Shown here: in pieces, positions 1 through 10,767 of the stretch
How positions within the stretch are numbered: the first letter of the stretch is position 1
Layout: each line of letters opens with the position of its first letter
NCBI GenBank assembly: GCA_965153455.1
Contig: OZ234498.1
Location: 3,348,001 to 3,412,000 of the forward strand
Direction: 5' to 3'
Length of the DNA: 64,000 nucleotides
Origin: Sphagnum compactum
Lineage: Eukaryota > Bryophyta > Sphagnopsida > Sphagnales
Translations under genes and position numbers: made by a program
Notes under the pieces: generated by a model
Told to the model about the DNA's origin: nothing
The model's input: the letters and a program-made list of their open reading frames with translations, nothing else
The model's database searches: none

Positions 1-60
1 TGGTTCTGGAATATGTAAAGAGCCAGAACCTGTGGTTCTTTAAAGATTTAATGAACCCGA
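1..60. repeat. Edge of a dispersed GGTTCTGG / AGAACC-rich repeat
   Basis: The first bases contain alternating GGTTCTGG, AGCCAGAACC and GTGGTTCT words. The same words occur around 8,930-9,070 and 55,200-55,460. This is probably the end of another copy of that repeat, cut by the window edge. The assignment rests on short words only. Confidence 0.3.
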
Positions 61-2100
61 ACAAACACTGGAGTGAACTCCTCAACCCTTACCACCATTC
101 ACTCATGTGCATTTCAGCAGATCTCGATTGGCTAACAGCAAACATCCACAACACAAAGATTGTGACTCCTAAAGCTGGGTCCAACCCTAAACAGTGCTGG
201 GTCCAACCAATTCCCCTTGCTTCCAATCCATCTTCATGGCGTGGAAACAGTGCCCTTAAACTCGGTCCATACTAACTCCCTCTCAGACCCCAAACAAAAT
301 GGTTTCTTGCCCACTAGACATAAGGAATTGAGCACGGCATATGCATAATATCTTAGTGGTTTGATAAATTGCTTTATGACCCATTTACTTAAATTGACAT
401 TCCAAACTCCCTTCCAAACTGAATTTGCAACTGCAAACCAAAAAGGTGATTCCCTTCAATTCACTCAAGTTCCAAAGAGCTGAATATATATATATATATA
501 TATATATCTCATTGTGTATTATTACAATCCCTTACTACAAACTGCAAGATCATCAAATGTGGCATGAATTGGAAACACTGAGTTCACTCAATGCATTCAT
601 CTTTGAAGCCTCTCACTATTGTCATCCCTTTTCATATGGCAGTTGTGCCTTTGTCAAGGAGCATTATAACAGAGACATGCAAGTTCCTAGACTGCAAGTT
701 CTGTCGCTCACTTTCTGCCACCATTGCCCTTTTGCTCTTCACATCCACTTTGGGTCTCAAATCCCGAAAGTGTCGGCTTACAGGTCTGGAATGCATTGTT
801 GGTCACAAAAGCATCCTGTCAAAGTCATGCATCCCCAGATATTCTTGGAGTCAAAAGTGGGCTTAACTTGAGAGTTCTTATGGAACCTTTACTAAATTTA
901 AAAGACAAAAAAAAATCCTCTTAAAATTCAATAACTTTTGGTCTGTTGAATTGTTTTGAAAATTGTGGAATGACAAACATGCATGTTACGTCCTTGAGAG
1001 CTTTCCAACAATACCAAAAGCAGAGTGAGGGTCCAGAAATGTGGGAGCTAAGTGTTTGGGAATTGAAGTGGCCAGGAGCCCCCATCTTTTTTATTGGGTT
1101 ACATGTAAGTGGATGCAGCACCATGCTTTGTTTCTTTTCAGACAAATTGTGGCCATGATAAAAGCTGCAAATCAGCAGCACAACTTTCAAAAAATTGTGC
1201 TCTTGTCCACAAAGTTGAATTTCAATTGTATCAATTATGTTTGTGAAGGTTTTGATGGAGCAACTTTGTTTGAGTATTTTCAATGGATTAGTGTAATATC
1301 CAACCTCTAATTGTGCACTGCAGTAGTAGCCAGATTATTAACAAAAATCATGAACAGACTTCAGTTTGATCCCCCTCCCCAAAAAAGAAAACCAAGCAAA
1401 TTCAATGGACAACTTAACTATATATATGTATATTTCTACCTACCCATTGGAAACAATGTGTTTATTCAATCATATGATTTCACAAAAGTGGTGAATTTTG
1501 GCTAAATAAACACATTGTACACTGAAAAACCATGTGTTTTTTCAACCGGAAAACATTCAATAGAAGTTCAATTCATGCCTTTGATGTTCTTTGTGTAATA
1601 TAATAATTTGCATATCATTTTGAGTTGTGAGATAAAAAATGAGTTATGAGAATTGTCCTAGAATTTTCATGGTTTAGTGTCTCAACAAGGAACAAGCTTT
1701 GCACATAGCAAAGCAAACAAGGGATTTTCATGTTAAATGACTCGACTTTAATGCTCGACTTTGGCAATGAGATGGATTAAGAATTTTTTTCAAGGGGTGC
1801 TTTTCTGCTACATAAATAACTACTATTTATCTCTTGCATAAACATTAGATTGAGTGGAAAATTTTACAACCCCTTTCCCAAAGATATGAAAGTTCTCTTT
1901 AAAAGTGGTGCCCTCTTGGGGCCCACTTTGATTGTCTCTTTTTTCTCCTTGTGCCCTGTTCCTGGTTATTTGCAAAAGTCATTCAAAGAGGGCACCAAGA
2001 TCCCATACTCAACATGAACTCCCCACCAGAGGGTACCAAAACAAGTTTTTTTTAAAAAAAAATCCAGGCTGCCCGCCTCTACTCCATGCTTTAAGGCTAC
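61..2100. other. Intergenic, no gene recognised
   Basis: Open frames here are short, overlap on both strands and match nothing I know. The only structured element is an (AT)n microsatellite at 484-507. A purine/pyrimidine-rich stretch with A-runs follows near 2,040-2,060. Confidence 0.6.
484..507. repeat. (AT)n microsatellite
   Basis: Twelve uninterrupted AT dinucleotides, visible directly. Confidence 0.95.
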
Positions 2101-2345
2101 GGGGCTATATATAGGGCTATGAGGGTTAGGGTTAGGGACTCTATGGACAGGGTTAGGAGTGGCCTTATAGGGTTTGGGGTTAGGACAAGCTTTATGTGAG
2201 TTTGAATCTTAGGGTATGAATTTTAGGGTTTGGCTTTAATTAAGAGTTAAAATTTTAGGGTTTAAGGTTGATGTTTGGGCTTTTTAAGGGTTGGTTTTTG
2301 GGTTGATGGGGTTAGTTCTAAAGTTAGGGTTTGAAAATCACCCCA
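2100..2345 (+). repeat. Degenerate TTAGGG-like telomeric-type tract
   Basis: About 240 bases are rich in GGGTTAGGGTT, TAGGGTTTGG and TTTTAGGGTTT words, all G-rich on the plus strand. Perfect copies of the plant heptamer are few, so this is a degenerate interstitial telomere-like tract or a G-rich low-complexity repeat. A matching C-rich tract lies at the other end of the window (63,600-63,940). Confidence 0.6.
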
Positions 2346-3239
2346 AAGGGGTAGGTTTAAATGTAAGTCATGTTAAATACTAAGATGTACATTAAATCTT
2401 TCATAAATTCCAATGACAATGTTTCATTGGAACTAGTTTATGTAGGATGGGTATTTTGGTGATCATCGGGTATTTTGGTGATCGTCACTGTGACAATTCT
2501 AGAGTCATTTTGGATTATAATTCATCATAGATCAAATTATATTTTAGATGCAATTTTTTTTTGTATGTTTGTATTTTGTTGTCTGTTTTGACCCCTTTCA
2601 ACATTTTTATTTGTTTTTTACTTTGTTGTTTGTCTTACACCCTTTCAATGTTCTTTTTCTTTTGTCTATTTGTATCTTGTTATGAACTTCTCTAATGAAT
2701 CAGACTTCCGTTGGCATTTTCCCTAACAAGTCAAGAATTTAAAAAATATTAATGGAACAAAATGACATATAATGAAATTTACAAAATTTTGTCTTTAGAA
2801 AAGATAAAATTGATTACAACAAAATTATTATGTCCACAAATAAAATTTAATCATCATCACTGGTAGTGCGAAGCAATGCAAAACCCAAATTATGTTAGAT
2901 ACTAGAATGTAGATTAAAATTTTCATGTGGACTATATAAGGAAGAGGTTTTTTTTCTTTTCTTTTTCTTGCTTTAGTTTAATGTTTAGGGATTAGGGCTA
3001 TGGTTTTCAAGTATGATTTTGTGTCTTGCATCATAATAGGTAAAGTTCTAGTTGTATTAGGTAGGTTGTCAAAGTTGACACCTGAATAATGTCTCCTAAA
3101 CTTCATTCTTTACATGAAGCATGACAATATCACTATTATAACGCCTTCATGTGGAACTAATCAAAATTTTCATTGTGTGATGTTGTAGTGTTCATTGCAT
3201 CATGCATCAACCATGCACTTGCAAGTGAAACACAATGGC
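2346..3239. other. Intergenic, AT-rich, no gene recognised
   Basis: Contains a 19-bp tandem duplication at 2,449-2,486 (GGGTATTTTGGTGATC words). Two short diverged direct repeats start near 2,365 and 2,891 (ATGTTARATACTARRATGTA). No open frame of note. Confidence 0.5.
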
Positions 3240-3600
3240 CACACCTAAGGAGAGGGTTATTTTAAGGATGCAATTACAAGAGTTGTTAAGGTGTATTAAA
3301 TTCATTGATGGCACTTTGATTGAAATTTGGAAGCCTTAGCAAGATGAAGCCCATCATACATGGTTTGATGGGCAAAACAAATCTATGCAATGCATAACAT
3401 GGTCATTATAAACCATCACGACTTGTTCATTAACATAGATTATGGCTACCTTGGTTCTTTACCACAATGTGAGCATTATACTACACTCAAATGTCTATAG
3501 AGATTGACATCAATACTTTACCCATAAAAATGAATACTTTGAATACCTTTTGAAATATCCAACTTATATGGGTGAAAAAATGTTTCAAATAAAGGGGGAA
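3240..3600 (+). pseudogene. PIF/Harbinger transposase relic (DDE_Tnp_4 type)
   Basis: The plus strand, read through frame changes, gives a recognisable piece of a PIF/Harbinger DDE transposase. It starts with CIKFIDGTLIEIWKP, followed by a stop, then QDEAHHTWFDGQNK. After a frame change it continues as MVIINHHDLFINIDYGYLGS, and then as YHNVSIILHSNVYRD, a stop, HQYFTHKNEYFEYLLKYP and YMGEKMF. The first catalytic Asp (IDGT) is kept. The second, normally in a YHDV context, is Asn (AAT, 3476-3478). Stops at 3337-3339 (TAG) and 3505-3507 (TGA) stand where the family as I remember it has Trp. No intact frame remains, so this is a dead fragment covering roughly the middle of the catalytic domain. 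The Myb-like partner ORF of such elements is not visible. A long inverted repeat starts at its 3' end. The family call is strong because many short motifs occur in the right order. Confidence 0.85.
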
Positions 3601-3703
3601 TGATTTTGGTTAAGGTGTTAAGAATGTGTTAATTTTGCACAACATAGGTGTTAAGTGTAAAATTAATGCATCCTTAACACCTTAACCTAGATCATTCCCC
3701 CTT
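3592..3703. repeat. 112-bp inverted repeat (49-bp arms, 14-base loop)
   Basis: The left arm 3592-3640 (AAGGGGGAATGAT...) is the reverse complement of the right arm 3655-3703 (...ATCATTCCCCCTT), with about six mismatches in 49 bases. The transcript would form a strong hairpin. It directly abuts the PIF/Harbinger relic and may be the end of that element folded back, or a separate MITE. Confidence 0.85.
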
Positions 3704-5834
3704 ACCCCCTTGGAGATTATCAAAAGTGGGAATCACAACTTATTACTCAACTTTCACTCCCATGCTCCTTGTTTCTACCCTAACAAGTTCCAAACTAATT
3801 CCAAGTCAGTCCCTGCAAACATCATCCCTTAAAATAATTTAACCCAAACCCAATAGTTCACCTTTTTCTGCTAACATCTTTTTTCCCTTCTCTCCTTGGT
3901 TATACTTTTTTTTCACGTTTATTCTAAACAATAATCCTACCTTTCCTAACAACTTCCTTTTTTTTTTCTTTGTTATATATTTACCAAGTCTCATGTCTAC
4001 TACAAACAATAATCATACCTCTCTTTTTAGCAACTTTCTTCTTGTTCTTTCGGTTATATTTACTTTCTCTTGTTTGTTGCAAACAACAATCCTATCTTTA
4101 TTTACCAATCCCTTCTTCCTTGTTTTAACCAGCTACAACCTTAACCATATTCACACAAGCATCATCACTCATGAATTCCAACAAATCTCTGCACACAACA
4201 ATTTTCCCATGTTCAAAAAGAGGTTACATGTAATGTCTTATTTTTAAGATTCGTTCTCCCACTTCTTTCTTTAGCTATCTTATACCTAACTTCTGTATTG
4301 CCTTCCTTTGCTACACATTTTATCTCTACAACTATCTACACCTTTAGAGCTTTTTGCCTCACCCCAAAATAGCCCTTCATACACACTCTCTATGGGACAA
4401 CCCGCCCCTCCCTAATTCATGGTTTCCCTTGCCTTCATAAGAGAGCAGACCCTTACTTTTTATTCCTAGGTCTTACAAGGTCAAAGTAAGATAAAATAAA
4501 CAAAAAAAGTAAGCATCTCCACTTCAACCTTATGCCACTCATATAACTACGATAAAGTAACATCAACTTAGGTGAAAATATGTATCAAGTACTTTTGTAA
4601 CCGTTTGAAAAATAGTGTTCAAAACTACCTTTTTGTTAGAAAAATTAATGAAATTGATATGTAATAAGTTATGAAATGAAGATCAACATATGTTTTAACA
4701 AGTTATTAAAAAAAATTCTATTTCCTTTTTGTAAGAACCTACTTGACACCTACTTGAAACCAAAAGCCCACATTGAAAAGTAGACATCAAAAGTTACTTG
4801 TATTTTTAAAAACCTACTTGAAACCTATTTTTACAATTTGAAATATGAAAATCAATGCACATTAATGTAACCATATATTATATTTAATCATTGAAATAAA
4901 AATATTCAATGTTTTACAATTCTACAATGGGTTTTGTTGTTATTTTAAATCTACTTATTTTAATTTTGACAAGGTAATCAAGTTGTTCACTTTGTCTTGC
5001 TTACACCCCCAACCATTCTCTCCTACACTCTCCCATTTTCTACTCCTACTCCTTATTTCAACAACAAGGCCAAGTACTTCTTCACAACCATCCACCATTC
5101 ACCTCCAGTCACCATACTCATGAAGTGCCTCCATTTGAATAATTGCCACCCACCACTTAATGATCTTGCTTCCATTTTCTCGAACGAATGTTGACTTGAC
5201 TAACTCTTGAGAGGCTTGTTCCTTCATGATATTGTAGCCTCCTTTCTCTCTCACCTATCTCACGCTCTCATGATGGGCCAATAACCCCCTTCCCATCCTT
5301 ACAACCATCATCATCATTATTTCCTCCTCGTACCCCCTCATGTCTCACTCATCACTCAAGAAGATAAAAGAGAGGTCAGCAATTATTCCCCTTCTTCTCA
5401 ACTCCATGGAGGCACCACTATTACTCTCTTGATCTAACCCTAATTGCTAGAAGCTTATAGGCAAATTACCTCCCCTGTTCGTACCTTCTTATTTAGCAAG
5501 TTTAGCTAATCTCAGACAAGGATAAAGTAACCCACCCTTATTCTATTCCAGCCAACCTACTTCCCCCCTTATCCCATGCCAACCACCGTTCAAGTCCTAT
5601 TAGGATAAAATCATATACCCTAACCTACCCCCTTAAACTTAAGGTTAACCCCAAAATTTCCTTAGTCACCTTACCTAGGTTTAACCAAAGGGTTAGGTTA
5701 ATTAGGTGCATGTTAGGTGCCAATCCTAAACATTAAACTCTTCCATCATGCATCAACCTATAGTTGGAATTAGGCCCATATCAAAGTGGGCAAGTATTAC
5801 AAATTGCATCAAACCCCATTGAGTATCAAATTGT
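3704..5834. other. Intergenic, pyrimidine-rich then AT-rich, no gene recognised
   Basis: 3,700-5,600 is CT-rich on the plus strand and holds several open frames of 60-85 codons with no recognisable motif, as expected of TTC/CTT-rich DNA. Around 5,620-5,730 there are short CCTTAAAC / GGTTAGG words of mixed orientation. Confidence 0.5.
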
Positions 5835-5935
5835 GTACTAAATTGATAATCATGGTTATCAAAAAAATCAAACGCTAGATTTTGATATATAACCATGGTT
5901 CTCAAAAAGATTTAAAAAATCAAATACCCTAAAAT
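5835..5935. repeat. Dispersed AACCATGGTTCTCAA / AAATACCC repeat, copy 1
   Basis: Contains AATCATGGTTATCAAAA, AACCATGGTTCTCAAAA and AAATACCCTAAAATTTT. The same word set occurs at 9,295-9,375, 17,690-17,815 and near 55,245. Confidence 0.5.
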
Positions 5936-8764
5936 TTTCAGGTCTTTGCCAAATTTTTTATGAAACCCAACATTTCATTGAAGTTTTTGAAATACCTAGA
6001 ACTAATGATTTGTTTCATTTGATCTTTTCAAATATTTGAAATTGAAGATTCTTTAAATCTATTTTTTTTTCAAATACCCAAAATTAATGGGTATTACAAA
6101 AATCAAATACCCACCCCACATTGGTCCATATGTCCATGAGAAAGATGGGAGGAGGAAGGTGTTGATTACATTATAACAAAAAAAGGTTAGATTATATTAC
6201 TGCAACACACAATTCAACAATATCAAGATGAATCCTGTAACATCAAAGTTTTTCTTACAAAACATATGGATGGTATCATATGATCATCACAAATTTGATC
6301 CCCAGAACAATTATATCCTTACTAACCCTAATTATGTGGTTTCTAGGAATCAAAGCATTCCGACCTCATTTTCTTGAGCATCAACAAATCATGACCATGT
6401 GTCTCCTTGTCACAAACCCACCGACTACCACACAAACAACATACACACACAGTTCACCTAATGCACAATTTGACAAAAATCAGATGGTTATTTCTCTTAG
6501 TGATTCAACATTATAATCAACTCAAAACAACAATATTGTACAACAAAGGAATGCCTAAACCCCCACCATCAACTTAAAAAATTAGACAATGAATATTTAA
6601 CACCTTTTAATAACCCCATCAAAACATAACTTGTTGCAGAGGTCCCATGCTCTGTTGGAATGCCCATAAAACTAGGTGCTCTCTCTCTCTTTTTGTGACT
6701 GAGGAACTAACAAACCAAGCAAAACAGCCAAACTCACACATTAATGGTACACATCATGACTGCTCCCAAAATCCTTGAAGCTTTCATCATCTTCCTATCA
6801 TCAACCCATCTCTACAACAATGTATCCTTCCTAAGGAGGTACATAGTGTAGCAGAATATTATTTCTCCTCCGAAATGCAATCTATCAATTCCAAAACCAA
6901 ATCCAAAAAACAGACCTCCTTAATCCTAATACAACGCATTTCAACTTAACTATGCCTCCATCCTTGAAACAATTACGCCTTTTTATTTCCAACATGAGCT
7001 CCATAATTCGACATACAACTATTAATGCCTCAATGCGGAAACAACCACACCATAAAAGATGCACCCAAAAAGAACGTCCCTCGATTTAGCAAGCGCCATC
7101 AAGAATGAATCCTCGCCTTTTTCATAACAAGCAAGAAACAAAAACCATGTACACAAATGCTAGAAAATGACCAATTTCCACTTCACATCATAATCAATTA
7201 CCAAAACTTTTGTCTTATTCAACTTTCGGCAACTTTTCATCTTACTACTGCATCTTACTTGTGGTGCAATCTTAATCACCTCTTTATTGATGATATAAGA
7301 TTGGAAATTCAATCTCTTATCATTCAACTTCAAATTGAAACCAAACTATAAGAATTCCAAAAAATCAATTTATGTTTTTAATGCAATTTTCAACTTTTTA
7401 ATTGTCTTTCATTTTTCTATTAGTTGAGAAACATTAAATGGGCAAATTTTGATTCTATGTATTATGGATATTGTGGAATAAATTCCACAAGTAAAAATAA
7501 GAAATAGTTCTTAAATAGGCATCAAGCCACCAGGGTTTTTGTTGCAAATTTGTTAAGTGGGTCCAATGGCCCAGATCTCCAACATCAATTAGTAATAAAT
7601 GGTGACTATCCTAAGTGAGCTATAACATTTTTACAAAACTGTTGCTTCAAGTGGCGACCTAGGAAGTGCCTAAGTTTAGCAGTGGTTAATTGAATTTAAT
7701 AATTTCGAAAAATGGCGAAAAAAATCCCTAAAAATCACTTTTCCACTTTTTTTTCCAATTTCTGAAACTTTTTTTGACAAGTTGCAAAATTTCACCACCA
7801 AAAACAAAGCCACTACAAGCCACTCTTCATGATTAATTATTGTGTAACATTATCCTACATCTATCTATGATGGAAGGTAGTTTGTTTTGTTTTGTAGTTA
7901 TGGGATCCACCGAACTGGGATGCTTCAGATCATGTTTATTCAGCTGTTCAAAAAATCAATACAAACATTGCAAAACAATGTTCACATGTCGAGTTTCCTA
8001 TTTTGTAATGGGTTCACACTTGGGCCAATGGCACATGCCACACTAGTATTTACAAAAGGAAAGTAATTTTAACTAATAAAAATATGAAAGAATGTATGTA
8101 TATCTGAAAGTGTTTATTGGAGTTCACATGTGTAATCCCAACTCCTCATTCATTCTTGCACCTTAGTATTAGCCTCTGTTATAGAGAGGAAGATTGCATT
8201 GATGGGTGATGTTTGTTCTAGACCTCCCATTATTATTAGATCTCAGAATTTGCATGCAGACAACATTAAAGGTGTCTTGGATGAGATAACTTCCTTCCAT
8301 GAAAGGGACTAGCTCTCTCCCTTTTTTGGGTTCCTACAAGTTGTGCGTCTTTTGGCCTTTCTTTGGCCTTCCCTTTTTGTCTCCCCTTTGATGGTTCTGG
8401 CCATTGATCTTTTTATTGGATTTTTGTTGGTTGTGATCCTTAGTATTAAGCTTACAAAGGAATTGCCTTAATTGCATCATAAGATTTGGCAAGTTCATGC
8501 ATTGTCGCTTTCAAATACTAACTGACATTTTTTACATTGGAATATCTTAACTATAAAAAAAAAACATTGTTTTGTAGTTAGACCCTCAAATGGGTTGATG
8601 GTCCATATTTAATATTTAAATAAATCTTCAATGTGTATGCTTCTTTTCTTTTGAGTGGAAAGAAAATCCCTTTTGTCCATCAATTACGTGAAAAATTACT
8701 ACTCTTCAAATTGCAACTTTGTGACTTTCATGTTGAGTTTGAGCAGCACAAGTATGATATGGGT
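5936..8764. other. Intergenic, no gene recognised
   Basis: AT-rich DNA with scattered short open frames (for example 6,280-6,516, 7,157-7,351 and 7,840-8,046) that carry no family motif I know. A 40-codon open stretch near 8,195-8,310 is not recognisable either. Nothing supports a gene. Confidence 0.5.
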
Positions 8765-9130
8765 TGAACTCAGTGTTGGGCATGTAATATTTGATTTTTG
8801 TTTCTAATATTTGAAATCAGTTTTGGTGTTTCCTATTATTTCAGAATCAGAGATATCTGTAGTTTCTGGTTTTTTTTTTTAAATTTTTAAATTTAAAATT
8901 TTTATTATTAAAGAAATCAAAATAAAGAACCGCCGGTTCTGGTCATTTCAGAAACCTTGAAGGACTGGTGGTTTTCATGAAAGGACTGGCAAAGAATTGG
9001 GGCAGTTGTAACAGTGGTTAGTTGATATTGGAACCATGGGTATATACCGGACCTCATTCTTTTAAATTTTTTTAGAACCGCGGTTAGGAATCCTGATAGG
9101 TAGCCATTTGAGGTGAGGGGTCTGTTCAAT
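8765..9130 (-). repeat. Dispersed repeat R2 (GGTTCTGG / AGAACC family), reverse copy
   Basis: CAGTGTTGGGCATG at 8,770 is the reverse complement of CATGCCCAACACTGG at 55,478. Between 8,925 and 9,080 lie AACCGCCGGTTCTGG, ACTGGTGGTT, GGAACCATGG and AACCGCGGTT, matching words of the 55,200-55,500 copy in opposite orientation. The copies are strongly diverged. Confidence 0.45.
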
Positions 9131-9294
9131 ATAACCTATGTGGATGACCTGATTATCATCCATCCAGTTATGTCATCAATCCCAAAACACAAAAAAAATA
9201 AAATGATAAAAAACCCTCAAAAAATGAAAAATTTCAATTTTAATTTAAAAAAGAACCTATCAGTGTATAACCGGCAGATGAACTCGTGATTATC

Positions 9295-9375
9295 AATCGG
9301 GTATTTGAAAACCTACCCTTAAGGATAACCATGGTTCTTAGGATTCATAACCATGGTTCTCAATTTTGGGAATCA
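9295..9375. repeat. AACCATGGTTCTCAA / GGGTATTTG repeat, copy 2
   Basis: GGGTATTTGAAAACC is followed by two AACCATGGTTCT words about 20 bases apart, then TCAATTTTG. It shares this architecture with the copies at 5.9, 17.7 and 55.2 kb. Confidence 0.5.
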
Positions 9376-9439
9376 AGCAAAGCTTTGGACAGTCCCAAAA
9401 TAGATCAATTGTGATCTCCTCCTTTTGGGCTGAGTATAT

Positions 9440-9795
9440 AAATTACAAGAGTGGAAATTAGGGCCAAGGATATGCTATCAAGGGTTGTCTTCTTGGGACA
9501 ATGTTTGGGAACACATTGGGAACAAGGGGGGGGGACCAATTGGAAACACAAGGACAATTTGATGGGAACACATTGGGAGCAACAAAAATCAAAGAAAACG
9601 CCACCTCTATTTTTCCCCCAAAGAAAAAAGCATGGCCCATTTGTGCATGTTGGCTCACCTGATTGGCTAGCTGCCAAGAACTTTCAATACCTACCTCTGC
9701 TCTCTACCATTTTTGGCCCAGGCTAAATGTCAGCCCTTTATTTATAATGGAGATATATCGCCCAAAAAATAGAGATAAAAATGAAAATTCGAAAA
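9440..9795 (-). repeat. Dispersed repeat R1 (GGGAACA-rich), reverse copy
   Basis: A cluster of GGGAACACATTGGGA words (9,505-9,580) is followed by a G- and C-run, CCATTTTTGGCCC (9,709) and AAATGAAAATTCGAAAAACA (9,780). In reverse complement these appear in the same order as in copies at 50,590-51,030 and 59,161-59,610. Open frames on both strands here are by-products of the repeat. Confidence 0.6.
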
Positions 9796-10621
9796 ACAAG
9801 TGTTTTTGGAGGTTTTCAGTCGCCAGAAGTGAGGGGAAAACAAAAGTAAAAATCACTAAATAGGTTTTCATTGTGTATAGCCAAATGTGTATAAGGATCA
9901 TTAAAGATTTGTAGGTTATTTCTGGTATATAGCCAGATTTTGACTAAATCTTTCTAGGGATGGATGATAGCCATTTTAATTTACATCTTCCAATGAATGA
10001 TCACCACTCAAGAACCCCCAACAAACAAACATTAACTTGAAAAAACACTGAGGCTAATGGGTAGGGCCACACATTGTGGGACATAGAGAGAGCTAGGTAG
10101 CTCTTGTGAGCTGATTGCTGTAAGGCTTGATTCTCTTTCCCTCTTGAAATTTGCATTGTTTTGGAACCACCACACAAAGACAAACATATCTGAAGCCATT
10201 AATTAACTTCTTGCTCCAGCCAATATTGGGCCCAGCCATCAGGGCCCCCCTTCCCAAGCCCCTTGCTAGAAAGCACTAAACAAGCACAATGAGTTAAATG
10301 CAACACATTTTGATGCCTCAAATCCGAGCACCCCATCCCAAGATAACCAAACCCATTGCTTCCCTTGACCCACCACTGCCACCCCCCCCCCCCCCCCCAG
10401 CACAAGCCAAATTGTCACTTGCACCTTCTGGCTTGGCAAATTGTCGGAAGCCAAATTCTCATTTGTGTCATCTGGCTTCCATTTACACATTTAAGTGGAA
10501 ACAAAAGGCTCCAAGCTTGCAAAGACGTTTAGGTTGTTAAACTTCTAGTTTATAAATCTACTACGCAATTACACGGCATGCAATTTGCAAGTAAAATTTA
10601 AATGTAACTACTAATTTAAAA
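9796..10621. other. Intergenic with a poly-C run
   Basis: No gene recognised. A run of 17 C lies at 10,382-10,398. The overlapping open frames on both strands around it are low-complexity Gly/Pro translations. Confidence 0.55.
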
Positions 10622-10692
10622 GACCTTGCCAGGGATTTGGACCCTGGTCACAAGGACCCTACCCATTGTAGCATAAGGTGCCTCTAGCAGCA
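10622..10692 (-). other. tRNA-like fragment (possible SINE or pseudo-tRNA)
   Basis: On the minus strand CTACAATGGGTAGGGTCC resembles a tRNA A box, and AGGGTCCAAATCCCTGG resembles a T arm with B box, including a 5-bp stem. The two boxes are too close for a real tRNA and no acceptor stem or anticodon arm can be drawn. It is best read as a tRNA-derived remnant. Confidence 0.3.
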
Positions 10693-10767
10693 ATTGAACA
10701 TATTAGTATTATAACACATATGACATCAAATTTCAAAACATGTGATATTATGAGAAAAAAAGAATCA

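Noticed and set aside
10622-10692. Functional tRNA gene
   Set aside because: A-box and B-box words are too close and no acceptor stem or anticodon arm can be drawn.
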